Source: Campylobacter concisus
GTDB lineage: Bacteria > Campylobacterota > Campylobacteria > Campylobacterales > Campylobacteraceae
Assembly: GCF_003048575.1 (NCBI RefSeq)
Contig: NZ_PIRZ01000001.1
Coordinates: forward strand, 358,532-422,531
Reading direction: 5' to 3'
Length of the DNA: 64,000 nt
A program made the position numbers and the translations under genes. Under the pieces are notes generated by a model. It did no database searches and was not told the origin of the DNA. It saw only the letters and a program-made list of their open reading frames with translations. Positions 46,287-57,183 of this stretch are shown in pieces. The first letter of the stretch is position 1. Each line of letters starts with the position of its first letter.

Positions 46287-47292
46287 AATACGCCTAAATA
46301 AAGCTTCATATATTTATAACCTCACTCAAATTTGTGCTAAAGCTGGTGGCAAAGAGAAAGTAATAGTTGTATTAAAAGACAATGCTTATGGCCATGGCGC
46401 AAGGCTTATTGCTAGTGAAGCTAAAAAATTTGGTATAGAAATTTGTGCTGTAAAAAGCGAGTTTGAGGCAAATGAAATTTCTGATATATTTGAAAATATT
46501 CTCATTCTCTCACATATCCCAACCGGAAATGAAAGTAGTAAATTTATCTATGCGATAAACGATACAGAGGCACTTTTGAAGATAAAAGATGGCTCAAAAA
46601 TCAATCTTGCAATTGACACTGGTATGCATAGAAATGGGCTTGATATTAGCGAGCTTGATTATGCGTTTGAAATTTTAACAAGAAGGAATTTAGAGCTTCT
46701 TGGAGCTTATACTCATTTTCGTGCGAGTGATGAGCTAAATGCTGATTATTTTGTGCAAAGGGAAAATTTTAGGGCTGCAAAAGAGAAAATTTTAGCTCTT
46801 TGCGATGAGTTTGGTATGAAAAAACCGATCTTTCACTCTCACAACTCAGCTGCGCTTGAAAGAGCAAGTGAAATCGATGATGATATGGTGCGCGTGGGCA
46901 TCGCTCAGTATGGGTACACTCAGTTTGGTGATAGTTTGAACTTAAAGCCAGTACTTTCACTATGGGCAAGAAGAGTTAGCAGGCGCATTTTAAAAAGTGG
47001 TCAAGGTGTTGGATATGGTGCTAAATTTAGCGCAAAAGAAGATATAAATGTAGCCACTTATGATCTTGGATATGGCGATGGATTGCTAAGATACAATGGA
47101 TGTGGCGAGCTAAGACTTGCCAATAACGAGCCAATACTAGGCAAAATTTCTATGGATAGCTTTAGCTGTAAAGATAGCGGCGAATGGGTCTGTGTGCTTG
47201 AGAATGCAAATATTTGGGCGAAATTTTTTGATACGATAAGTTATGATATTTTAGTAAAACTCTCGCCAAATATAACTAGAAAATTTATATAA
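46279..47292 (+). CDS. alr: alanine racemase
   Basis: This 337-residue pyridoxal-phosphate enzyme makes D-alanine for peptidoglycan. The cofactor lysine is K33 in VLKDNAYGHG, and the catalytic tyrosine region is GVGYGAKFSA near 247. DTGMHRNG near 118 is the conserved substrate-site segment. It is slightly shorter than the E. coli enzyme, as in other campylobacters. It sits in a unit with pgp2, so two cell-wall genes share one transcript. Confidence 0.94.
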   Translation: MSEIRLNKASYIYNLTQICAKAGGKEKVIVVLKDNAYGHGARLIASEAKKFGIEICAVKSEFEANEISDIFENILILSHIPTGNESSKFIYAINDTEALLKIKDGSKINLAIDTGMHRNGLDISELDYAFEILTRRNLELLGAYTHFRASDELNADYFVQRENFRAAKEKILALCDEFGMKKPIFHSHNSAALERASEIDDDMVRVGIAQYGYTQFGDSLNLKPVLSLWARRVSRRILKSGQGVGYGAKFSAKEDINVATYDLGYGDGLLRYNGCGELRLANNEPILGKISMDSFSCKDSGEWVCVLENANIWAKFFDTISYDILVKLSPNITRKFI

Positions 47293-47301
47293 AGGTAATG
47301 T

Positions 47302-47733
47302 GTGAAAAAGATCGTTTTATTAGCTCTTGCTAGCCTTGCTTTTGGTGTGCAAGAGAGTGAGTTTAAAATTTATGAGCAGATACTAAATCAGCTTGACACT
47401 AAGCAGATCCCAACCTTTGTCGTCCAAACTGCAAAGCCAAATTTACCAAGCAGGGTCGATGAGATGATCACGCTAAAAGATGTAAGTAGCAGTGGGCTAA
47501 ACATACATGGTGAGTTTGTTTTAAACGAGACCAAGACAAAGAGGATAAAAGGCTACAATAAAGCTCAAATTTTAGCTTTAAAAGATGAGTTTTATAAAAA
47601 TGGAAAAGATGCGCTTTGCAATTCAGGTATGGCTAGAGCTGTGCTAAATCGTGGCATCACGCTAAGTGGTAGTTACGGCTTTGAAGGCAGGCATTTTTTT
47701 GATATAAATTTGGATAAAAGTAGTTGCGAGTAG
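47302..47733 (+). CDS. small exported protein of unknown function
   Basis: This 143-residue protein has a signal peptide (MKKIVLLALASLAFG) and begins at GTG 47302. The mature part has two cysteines, near 105 and at the end (SSCE), which may form a disulfide. I do not recognise a family. The next gene overlaps it by 10 bases and encodes another small exported protein with cysteines, so the two are probably partners. Confidence 0.7.
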   Translation: MKKIVLLALASLAFGVQESEFKIYEQILNQLDTKQIPTFVVQTAKPNLPSRVDEMITLKDVSSSGLNIHGEFVLNETKTKRIKGYNKAQILALKDEFYKNGKDALCNSGMARAVLNRGITLSGSYGFEGRHFFDINLDKSSCE

Positions 47734-48125
47734 TCATTTTTTTACTGTTTTTTTACTCGCTTGCCCTGGCTCTTACGCCAGATATGGCAGCGAAAAATCA
47801 TGCAACTTACTACAAAAAAAAGCTTCCATTTATCTGCACACCAACACTTATACTAAACGATATCCTAAATGTCGGCGATACGCTCGTTTATAGATATGCC
47901 ATCAAACACGCAAGAAAACAAGAGATCAAAAGGCTTGAAGAGAAAGAGCTTTTGGAATTTATCGAAGCTATCAAAAAGGAAAATTTACGAACCGCTTGCA
48001 AAGATAAAGAAATCTTAAATATGCTGAGTATAGGTGTTACCTTGGACGAGCTTTTTTATTCAGAAAATGGTGAGCTGATCTTTGAGTACACTATAGAAGA
48101 TCGCGACTGCAAGAAATTGCAGTGA
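47724..48125 (+). CDS. second small exported protein, paired with the previous
   Basis: This 133-residue protein starts at TTG 47724 inside the end of the previous gene and has a signal peptide (about 1-17). Cysteines lie near 38, 94 and 129. The segment LNDILNVGDTLVYRYAIKHA suggests a compact alpha/beta domain, but no family is recognised. The overlap points to translational coupling with its neighbour. Confidence 0.65.
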   Translation: MRVVIFLLFFYSLALALTPDMAAKNHATYYKKKLPFICTPTLILNDILNVGDTLVYRYAIKHARKQEIKRLEEKELLEFIEAIKKENLRTACKDKEILNMLSIGVTLDELFYSENGELIFEYTIEDRDCKKLQ

Positions 48126-48363
48126 AATTTGGAGTTAAATTTCGGTTTTTTGGTTACAAATTTGATCCTTTACAATTTTAAAATTCTATTTACTCACAAG
48201 AATCGACTACTAAAATTTGATTTCGCTTGCTGATTGTCTCAAATTTTAGATCCGAAATTACTCGCTCATAAAATTTAAAATTTCTTGTAAATGTCTAAAT
48301 TTAAAGCCAAAAAAGATGGTAAAAAGAAGAAATTTAGCCCAAATTTAACTAAGGACTAAATTT

Positions 48364-49233
48364 TTACATGCCTCTTTTTATCTCTTGTTCAAGTCTTTCA
48401 AGCTCAGCAATCCTATCGCTAGTGCTTGGATGCGTTCTAAAAAGTACGCCAAGCTTGTTAGTTAGCGAGCCAAATGGATTTACGATAAACATATGAGCAC
48501 TTTGCTCGCTTGCGTTTTGCATAATGTAAGAATTTGAATAGCTCTCAAGCTTTCTTAAAGCACTTGCAAGCCACTCTGGGTGTCCTGTTAGATAGGCTGC
48601 GCCCTTGTCCGCCTTATACTCGCGCTCCCTTGAGATAGCCATTTGTATGATTGTGGCAGCTATTGGCATGAGTATAGCAAGTGCTAGCATAACGATGGCA
48701 TTACCGCCACCTCTTCTTGAACCGTTGCTTTGCCCAGCAATACCACCAACCTTAGCAAAATTTGCAAGCATCGCGATAGCGCCTGCAAGAATTGCCGCGA
48801 TTGAGCCAGTTAGGATGTCGTAGTGTCTTACGTGGCTTAGCTCGTGAGCTAGCACGCCCTCGATCTCGTTTTCATTTAAAATTTTTAAAAGCCCCTCGGT
48901 TACCGCGACAGCTGCGTGGCTTGGGTTTCTGCCCGTGGCAAAGGCGTTTGGCACCTCTTCTGGGATGATGTAAATTTTTGGCATAGGCAAATTTGCCTTT
49001 TGTGTGAGGCGAGATACGATCTCATAAAGCCCGTGAGCGTTACTCTCATCGACTGGGATAGCGTTATATCTTTTAAGCACCAGAGTATCACTAAAAAAAT
49101 ATGAAAAGATATTTGTACCAGCCGCTATCAAAAAGGCGATCATCATGCCTTGCTCACCTCCAATATATCCGCCAACAGCGATAAAAATTAGCATTAAAGT
49201 AACCATTAAAAAAGCAGTTTTAAAAATTTCCAT
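48364..49233 (-). CDS. htpX: membrane metalloprotease HtpX
   Basis: This 289-residue inner membrane zinc protease cuts misfolded membrane proteins. It has two N-terminal helices, the zinc motif H130-E-L-S-H134 (HELSH), two more hydrophobic segments, and the third ligand glutamate in EREYKADKGAA (near 206). AAGGAC precedes the ATG. The active site faces the cytoplasm. It closes a minus-strand run with rsmG and ribA, 8 bases after a small unknown gene. Confidence 0.94.
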   Translation of the reverse strand: MEIFKTAFLMVTLMLIFIAVGGYIGGEQGMMIAFLIAAGTNIFSYFFSDTLVLKRYNAIPVDESNAHGLYEIVSRLTQKANLPMPKIYIIPEEVPNAFATGRNPSHAAVAVTEGLLKILNENEIEGVLAHELSHVRHYDILTGSIAAILAGAIAMLANFAKVGGIAGQSNGSRRGGGNAIVMLALAILMPIAATIIQMAISREREYKADKGAAYLTGHPEWLASALRKLESYSNSYIMQNASEQSAHMFIVNPFGSLTNKLGVLFRTHPSTSDRIAELERLEQEIKRGM

Positions 49234-49241
49234 CTTTGTCC

Positions 49242-49607
49242 TTATTTTTTTATAGCGTTTGACAAGATTGCAGCGTCTATGTTAAATTTTGCAAGCTGTG
49301 CAAGCTCGCTTTCATCTTTTATGAAAACAGCTATAAGTGCGTCAAATAGATAACTCTCAGCAATCTTAGCTAGATCTTTTGCAATATCAATATCTGCGAT
49401 AATAAATTTTGTTCCAGCCGCGTTTGCGATAATGGCTTCATTTATATTCGTCACAAAAACGCTAAAGTTTGCTCCAGCTTCTAGTGCCCTTTTTATGAAA
49501 TTTCTATCAAATTTAAAGAGATTTTGCCTGCCGTTTGAAATTTCATCTTCACTTTTGCAAAGATATAATGGCTCGAATTTGATCAGTTCATCACCTAAAA
49601 TTTTCAT
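49242..49607 (-). CDS. conserved-type cytoplasmic protein of unknown function
   Basis: This 121-residue protein has no signal or membrane segment. It has a regular alpha/beta pattern (NFSVFVTNINEAIIAN, then TKFIIADIDIAKDLAKIAE), which suggests a small Rossmann-like or receiver-like fold. I do not recognise a family. The start overlaps the end of the gene before it by 4 bases (ATGA), so it is part of the ribA-rsmG unit. Confidence 0.65.
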   Translation of the reverse strand: MKILGDELIKFEPLYLCKSEDEISNGRQNLFKFDRNFIKRALEAGANFSVFVTNINEAIIANAAGTKFIIADIDIAKDLAKIAESYLFDALIAVFIKDESELAQLAKFNIDAAILSNAIKK

Positions 49608-49798
49608 CTCTCACCCTTTATGCACTCTTTGCAGATGTATTTTCCGTCTCTTAGCACCATTTGATCGATGTCGCTAAAGACACCGCATTTGCTACACTCT
49701 TCGAAGTTACTGGTGTTTATCTTGTCTCTTTTTTTTCTATTTTTAAAAAATATGATGTAAATCGCAACCAAAATCGCTACAAAAAGCAAGTATTTCAA
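49604..49798 (-). CDS. PP0621-family small zinc-ribbon membrane protein
   Basis: This 64-residue protein has one N-terminal helix (about 2-18), a basic stretch, and a zinc-ribbon-like pair of knuckles, CSKC (35-38) and CKEC (57-60). This matches the PP0621 family of unknown function. It starts at TTG 49798, overlapping the rsmG stop (TTGA), with GGGGAG 5 bases upstream. Confidence 0.75.
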   Translation of the reverse strand: MKYLLFVAILVAIYIIFFKNRKKRDKINTSNFEECSKCGVFSDIDQMVLRDGKYICKECIKGER

Positions 49799-50361
49799 CG
49801 TATCTCCCCTCGGTTTTTGAGATTAAAATATATGTAGTTTCTATTTTTTTCATTGTAAATTTGCGCGTCTATGCCTGAAATTTCATCCATAACGCTTGAG
49901 CCCTTGTAGATGAGAAATTTAGTGCTCTCATCATAAAATCCCTCGCAAATTTTTATGAGCTCTTTTGTCTTACTAAGCGCCCTTGAGGTGATGAGATCAG
50001 CCGTAAATTTATCTGCAAGCTCGATCTTTTGGCTATGAACTTCTAAATTTTCTATGCCAAGCTCGATCTTAGCGTAGCTTAGAAATGATGACTTTTTGGC
50101 TATCGGCTCAAAAAGGTGCCACTTTGTTTGTGGCATCGCAAGCGCTAAAAATATCGCTGGAAAGCCAGCCCCACTGCCTACATCTATCGCCATTTTGGCA
50201 CTTAGGTCAAAGATCTCAAGCGGTCTAATGCTATCAAACACCTGCTCGCTTATGTTTTTATAATTGCTTAAGCTATGAACCTTGTTAAATTTAGCAAAAA
50301 TTTGAGCGTAAGCCTTTATTTTTTCATTAAATTCAGCTGGCAGACAAAGCTCATTTTTCAT
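49795..50361 (-). CDS. rsmG: 16S rRNA (guanine-N7)-methyltransferase RsmG
   Basis: This 188-residue S-adenosylmethionine-dependent enzyme makes m7G527 in 16S rRNA, and its loss gives low-level streptomycin resistance in many bacteria. The cofactor site is [16 protein letters not shown] (about 59-74), and [12 protein letters not shown] follows in the family position. ATG 50361 shares a base with the ribA stop (TGATG). An in-frame GTG at 50364 is an alternative. Confidence 0.93.
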   Translation of the reverse strand: MKNELCLPAEFNEKIKAYAQIFAKFNKVHSLSNYKNISEQVFDSIRPLEIFDLSAKMAIDVGSGAGFPAIFLALAMPQTKWHLFEPIAKKSSFLSYAKIELGIENLEVHSQKIELADKFTADLITSRALSKTKELIKICEGFYDESTKFLIYKGSSVMDEISGIDAQIYNEKNRNYIYFNLKNRGEIR

Positions 50362-50924
50362 CACAAGATGTGCCCCATTTGCTCTTTTTTGACCTTCAAA
50401 TAGCTTTCGTTAAATTTATTTGGCTTGATGACGATAGGCACGCGTTTTACGATCTTTACAGAGCTTAGTCCGTGAAGTTTTAAAGGGTTATTTGTGAGTA
50501 AATTTACCTCTTTTATGCCGTAGTGATTTAAGATAAAATCAACCACTTCATACGTCCTCTCATCAGCCTTAAAACCTAGCTGGTGATTAGCCTCAATGGT
50601 GTCAAAGCCCTTATCTTGCAGGCTATAAGCATTTATTTTATTTAAAAGCCCGATATTTCTGCCCTCTTGACGCAGGTAGATGACCATGCCACCATTTTCT
50701 TCGATATATTTCAGGCTCGCTTCAAGCTGGTCGCGGCAGTCGCACTTTAGGCTTCCGATCGCATCGCCAGTTAGGCATTCGGAGTGAATTCTAAGATTTA
50801 CAACTTCGCTCAAAGGTTCTTTGTAGATCACGAGGTGCTCTTTTGACCCTTCTTTGAAGGCTTGAACCTTATAAGTGCCAAATCTTGATGGTAGGTTTGC
50901 CGCGTTTGAAATTTCTATTTTCAT
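50361..50924 (-). CDS. ribA: GTP cyclohydrolase II
   Basis: This 187-residue enzyme opens GTP as the first step of riboflavin synthesis. The zinc ligands are C50, C61 and C63 (SEC...KCDC), and [15 protein letters not shown] carries the catalytic residues. It is a single-domain RibA without a fused RibB. It heads the minus-strand unit ribA-rsmG-PP0621-unknown-htpX, divergent from hemB. The same neighbourhood, ribA beside hemB and argF, is known in C. jejuni. Confidence 0.94.
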   Translation of the reverse strand: MKIEISNAANLPSRFGTYKVQAFKEGSKEHLVIYKEPLSEVVNLRIHSECLTGDAIGSLKCDCRDQLEASLKYIEENGGMVIYLRQEGRNIGLLNKINAYSLQDKGFDTIEANHQLGFKADERTYEVVDFILNHYGIKEVNLLTNNPLKLHGLSSVKIVKRVPIVIKPNKFNESYLKVKKEQMGHIL

Positions 50925-50992
50925 TTTAAATTTACTCCAACTGTGCTAAACTAGCTAAAAATCACGCATTTTAACAAAGAAAAGGCAAAAAT

Positions 50993-51964
50993 ATGTTTAA
51001 ACGTTTTAGAAGATTAAGAATAAATCCAGCTTTAAGAGACATGGTAAGAGAGACTAGCCTTAGCGTAAATGACTTCATTTATCCGCTCTTTGTAGTTGAG
51101 GGCAAAGGCGTTAAAAACGAGATCGCTTCAATGCCAGGCGTCTATCAAATGAGTATCGATGAAATTTTAAAAGAGTGCGAAGAGATAGTAAATTTAGGTA
51201 TAAAATCGATCATTTTATTTGGCATACCAAGCCTAAAAGATAGCGTTGGCAGTGATGCACTAAGTAACGACGGCATCATCGCAACCGCACTTAGAGCGAT
51301 AAAAGATAAATTCCCAAATTTAGTAGTCGTCACTGATCTTTGCTTTTGCGAATATACAGACCACGGCCACTGCGGCATAATCGATCACGTGCATAACACC
51401 ATCGACAATGACGCAACGCTTGAAATCTCAGCCAAACAAGCCTTGATACACGCTCAAAATGGCGCCGACATGATCGCACCAAGCGGTATGATGGATGGCA
51501 TCATCGCAACACTAAGAGAGGCGCTTGATAGCAATGGCTATGAAAATTTACCAGTGATGGCTTACTCAACTAAATTTGCCTCAGCCTACTACGGACCATT
51601 TCGTGACGTGGCGCAAAGCGCTCCAAGCTTTGGCGATAGAAAGAGCTATCAAATGGACAGCGCAAACCGCTTGGAGGCGATCAACGAGAGCTTGCAAGAC
51701 GAAGCGCAAGGCGCTGATATCTTGATGGTAAAGCCAGCGCTTGCTTATCTTGACATCGTTAGAGAGCTTAGAAATTTAACCCTTCTGCCTATCTGCGTCT
51801 ATAACGTAAGCGGCGAGTACGCACTGCTAAAAGCTGGTGCAAAAGCTGGCATCATCGACTATGATCGCGTTATGATGGAGACTTTGATCGGCTTTAAAAG
51901 AGCAGGGGCAAATTTGATCATCACCTATCACGCAAAAGAAGCAGCTAAAATTTTAAGGGGCTAA
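50993..51964 (+). CDS. hemB: delta-aminolevulinic acid dehydratase
   Basis: This 323-residue enzyme condenses two 5-aminolevulinates to porphobilinogen in haem synthesis. The metal-binding segment is [15 protein letters not shown] (about 119-133), and the two active-site lysines are in [11 protein letters not shown] and LMVKPALAY. It starts an operon with argF, the UPF0763 gene and hemN, which holds two haem-pathway genes. Confidence 0.95.
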   Translation: MFKRFRRLRINPALRDMVRETSLSVNDFIYPLFVVEGKGVKNEIASMPGVYQMSIDEILKECEEIVNLGIKSIILFGIPSLKDSVGSDALSNDGIIATALRAIKDKFPNLVVVTDLCFCEYTDHGHCGIIDHVHNTIDNDATLEISAKQALIHAQNGADMIAPSGMMDGIIATLREALDSNGYENLPVMAYSTKFASAYYGPFRDVAQSAPSFGDRKSYQMDSANRLEAINESLQDEAQGADILMVKPALAYLDIVRELRNLTLLPICVYNVSGEYALLKAGAKAGIIDYDRVMMETLIGFKRAGANLIITYHAKEAAKILRG

Positions 51965-51965
51965 G

Positions 51966-54719
<2,754 letters not shown>

Positions 54720-54771
54720 AAATTATTTTTTTGTCATAAGATATTTAAAATGCATTTAATATTTCTTGGTG

Positions 54772-54777
54772 TATAAT
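54772..54777 (+). promoter_or_regulatory. -10 element of the Lap-type locus
   Basis: A perfect TATAAT lies 59 bases before the ATG of the outer membrane channel gene, in the only sizeable gap before the six closely packed genes that follow. It is the likely promoter of the whole locus. Confidence 0.5.
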
Positions 54778-54835
54778 TCGTATCAAAATTGTAAGTATAG
54801 ACTTAATAATAAAAAAAGGCAAAAGGATCTTAGTT

Positions 54836-56506
54836 ATGAAAAAGATGTTAGCAATTAGTGCTTTGGCAGCAACTGTACTGTCAGCTCAAGATGTTCCTTA
54901 TAGGATTTTTCTAGCTTCATTTGCACAAGATGATAATCAGGCTAGAATTGATAGTGCTGTTAATAAAGTTAATAGCAAAATCTCTGATAGTAGACTAACT
55001 ACAGGTATCTATGAGGTTGGTGGACGAAAATTTTTATATGTTGACACGACTCCGGTCTCTGAGGATGAAGCTAATAGTCTATTAGTTAAAGTTCAAAACG
55101 AATCAGGCTATAAAGATGCTTTAATGAGAGCAAAAGCACCTGTAGCTGATACTCAAATAACAAAAAAATCTAATATAGAACAAGCTATATCAACTGAAGT
55201 AAAACCAGTAGCACAAGTTGATGATGGAGTTTTGACTTTAGATCAAGTTATAAAGACTATTTTAAATGAAAATCCAAGTTTAAAAGCTACAGAATTTAAC
55301 TATCTACAAGTTGGTAAAGATCTAAAAATAGCAAAAAATGCCTATTATCCAACACTTGACGCTGCTGCTAGAGTGGGATATGAGAAAAAACGCCTTGATG
55401 ATGGAGTTTCTACAAGAAGAGGAGATGGAAGAATTTCTGGCACATCTCTAACCTTAGTTGAAAATTTATACAATGGTGGTGCTGATAAAAATAGAATAAA
55501 TTCTCAAAGCGCAAGGCTTGATTCAGCTGCTTATTCAGTAGCACAAGCTGCAGATAGACTTACATTAAATGCTGCAAATGCTTACTTACAAGTTCTTCAA
55601 ACTAAGAGAATTTTAGACATCGAAGAAGAAAACGTAAAGAGTCATGAGGAAATTTATAGCCAAATTAAAGATAGAGCAAGATCAGGTTATGGCGTAGCTT
55701 CCGAAGAGAGACAAGCTGGATCGCGCTATACTCTAGCTCAATCAAACTATACAGCCGCTAAAAATAACTATGAAGATGCACTTTCTACATTTGAGAAATT
55801 ATATGGAAAAAAAGTTGCAGCTAAAAATTTAGTAATGCCTGAGTTTAGCCTTCCTTTGCCTAGCACAAAAGAAGCTGTTTATAACAAAGCAATTCTTTGC
55901 AATCCGTCACTTTTGGTTCAAAAATCAAATATTGCTATGGCAGAATCAGTTGTAAAAGAGAAAAATGCGCCTTTCTTACCAAAATTAGATCTTGTTGTAT
56001 CTGGTGCGTATGATCATTCAAATGTTTTATATGACAATTATGAAGAACAAACATTTGACGCACTTTTAAGACTAAACTATAACCTTTACAATAAAGGTAA
56101 TGATAAACTAGATAAAGAAAAAAGCCAACTTGCCGTTCAACAAGAGCAACAAACTTTGGATAATCTTGTAAGAGAGCTTAAAGAATCTTTGGAATTTTCA
56201 TGGCAAAATTATGTTCTTAATCAAGAAAAAATGGGATATCTAAATCAACACGTTGAATATGCTAAAGCTACACTTGATGCTTACCAGGATGAGTTTAGAA
56301 TCGGTCGTCGTGATCTTATAAACTTGCTTGATGCTGAAAATGAATATAACTCTGCGTTAAAAGAGATTGCTACAACTGAGACAGCACTATCTTATGCAAA
56401 ATACAGACTGTTAGATAATATGGGAATGATCTCAGATAGCTTTGAACCAGGTTTTGCAAAGAGATACATTCAAGGTGCTTGCAGCATTCAAAACGATTTA
56501 AGATAA
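54836..56506 (+). CDS. lapE: TolC-family outer membrane channel with SPOR-like N-terminus
   Basis: This 556-residue protein is the outer membrane exit duct of a type I secretion system. A signal peptide covers about 1-17. Residues about 19-105 read like a SPOR domain (PYRIFLASFAQDD, then ADEANSLL-type spacing), which binds bare glycan strands of peptidoglycan. The TolC-type domain follows from about 135 (LTLDQVIKTILNENPSLKATE) to 540, with long coiled-coil helices. The extra N-terminal domain is unusual for this family. The name is by role within the Lap-type locus. Confidence 0.85.
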   Translation: MKKMLAISALAATVLSAQDVPYRIFLASFAQDDNQARIDSAVNKVNSKISDSRLTTGIYEVGGRKFLYVDTTPVSEDEANSLLVKVQNESGYKDALMRAKAPVADTQITKKSNIEQAISTEVKPVAQVDDGVLTLDQVIKTILNENPSLKATEFNYLQVGKDLKIAKNAYYPTLDAAARVGYEKKRLDDGVSTRRGDGRISGTSLTLVENLYNGGADKNRINSQSARLDSAAYSVAQAADRLTLNAANAYLQVLQTKRILDIEEENVKSHEEIYSQIKDRARSGYGVASEERQAGSRYTLAQSNYTAAKNNYEDALSTFEKLYGKKVAAKNLVMPEFSLPLPSTKEAVYNKAILCNPSLLVQKSNIAMAESVVKEKNAPFLPKLDLVVSGAYDHSNVLYDNYEEQTFDALLRLNYNLYNKGNDKLDKEKSQLAVQQEQQTLDNLVRELKESLEFSWQNYVLNQEKMGYLNQHVEYAKATLDAYQDEFRIGRRDLINLLDAENEYNSALKEIATTETALSYAKYRLLDNMGMISDSFEPGFAKRYIQGACSIQNDLR

Positions 56507-56520
56507 AAATGTAAAAAGTA

Positions 56521-57183
56521 ATGACCATGAGGGTCAAGACAAATTTTTGGACGCTTATTGTAAGCGTCCTTTTTTTATTATTGGCAAGTGCTATTGGAGA
56601 TTTTATAAAATCAACAACCATAGCAAAGGTAGCTAAAATTTATGGAGAAGATGCAAGAAGAAGGGCTTCTGCTCTAAATTCTTTAATGACTTCATTGCAA
56701 GATGCAACTGAACAAGAGAAATTAATAAAAGTAAATGACTTTTTTAACTCTTTTAGATGGGTTGATGATATGCAGCTTTGGCACAAAAAGGATTATTGGG
56801 CTACTAGAATGGAATTTATAGGAAAAGGTGCTGGTGACTGCGAAGACTACGTTATTGCAAAATATTTTACACTAAAGCAGCTAGGAATTCCAACTCAAAA
56901 ATTATACTTCACATATGTTAAAGCCTTAAGATACAATCAAGCTCATATGGTTTTAGCATACTACGATACACCAAAATCTATTCCATTAATTTTAGATAAC
57001 ATAAATGGTAAAATAAAAATCGCAACTCAAAGAACAGACCTTGTTCCAGTTTATAGTTTTAATGGTGATTCGCTATACTTGGCAAAACAAGAAGGTCTTG
57101 GTCAAGCAATACCAGGTGGAAATAAAAAACAAAATCCTAAGTGGATGGAACTAATAGATAGGATAGGAAAAGAGGATTTATGA
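56521..57183 (+). CDS. lapG: LapG-type periplasmic cysteine protease
   Basis: This 220-residue transglutaminase-like protease (BTLCP family) cuts the N-terminal retention module of giant adhesins and so releases biofilm cells. An N-terminal helix (about 10-28) targets it to the periplasm. The catalytic triad is C107 (GAGDCEDY), H142 (AHMVLA) and D159 (LILDN). The spacings of 35 and 17 equal those of Legionella LapG. It overlaps lapD by 4 bases (ATGA). Two ATG codons, at 56521 and 56527, are possible starts. Activity should be held back by LapD when c-di-GMP is high. Confidence 0.92.
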   Translation: MTMRVKTNFWTLIVSVLFLLLASAIGDFIKSTTIAKVAKIYGEDARRRASALNSLMTSLQDATEQEKLIKVNDFFNSFRWVDDMQLWHKKDYWATRMEFIGKGAGDCEDYVIAKYFTLKQLGIPTQKLYFTYVKALRYNQAHMVLAYYDTPKSIPLILDNINGKIKIATQRTDLVPVYSFNGDSLYLAKQEGLGQAIPGGNKKQNPKWMELIDRIGKEDL

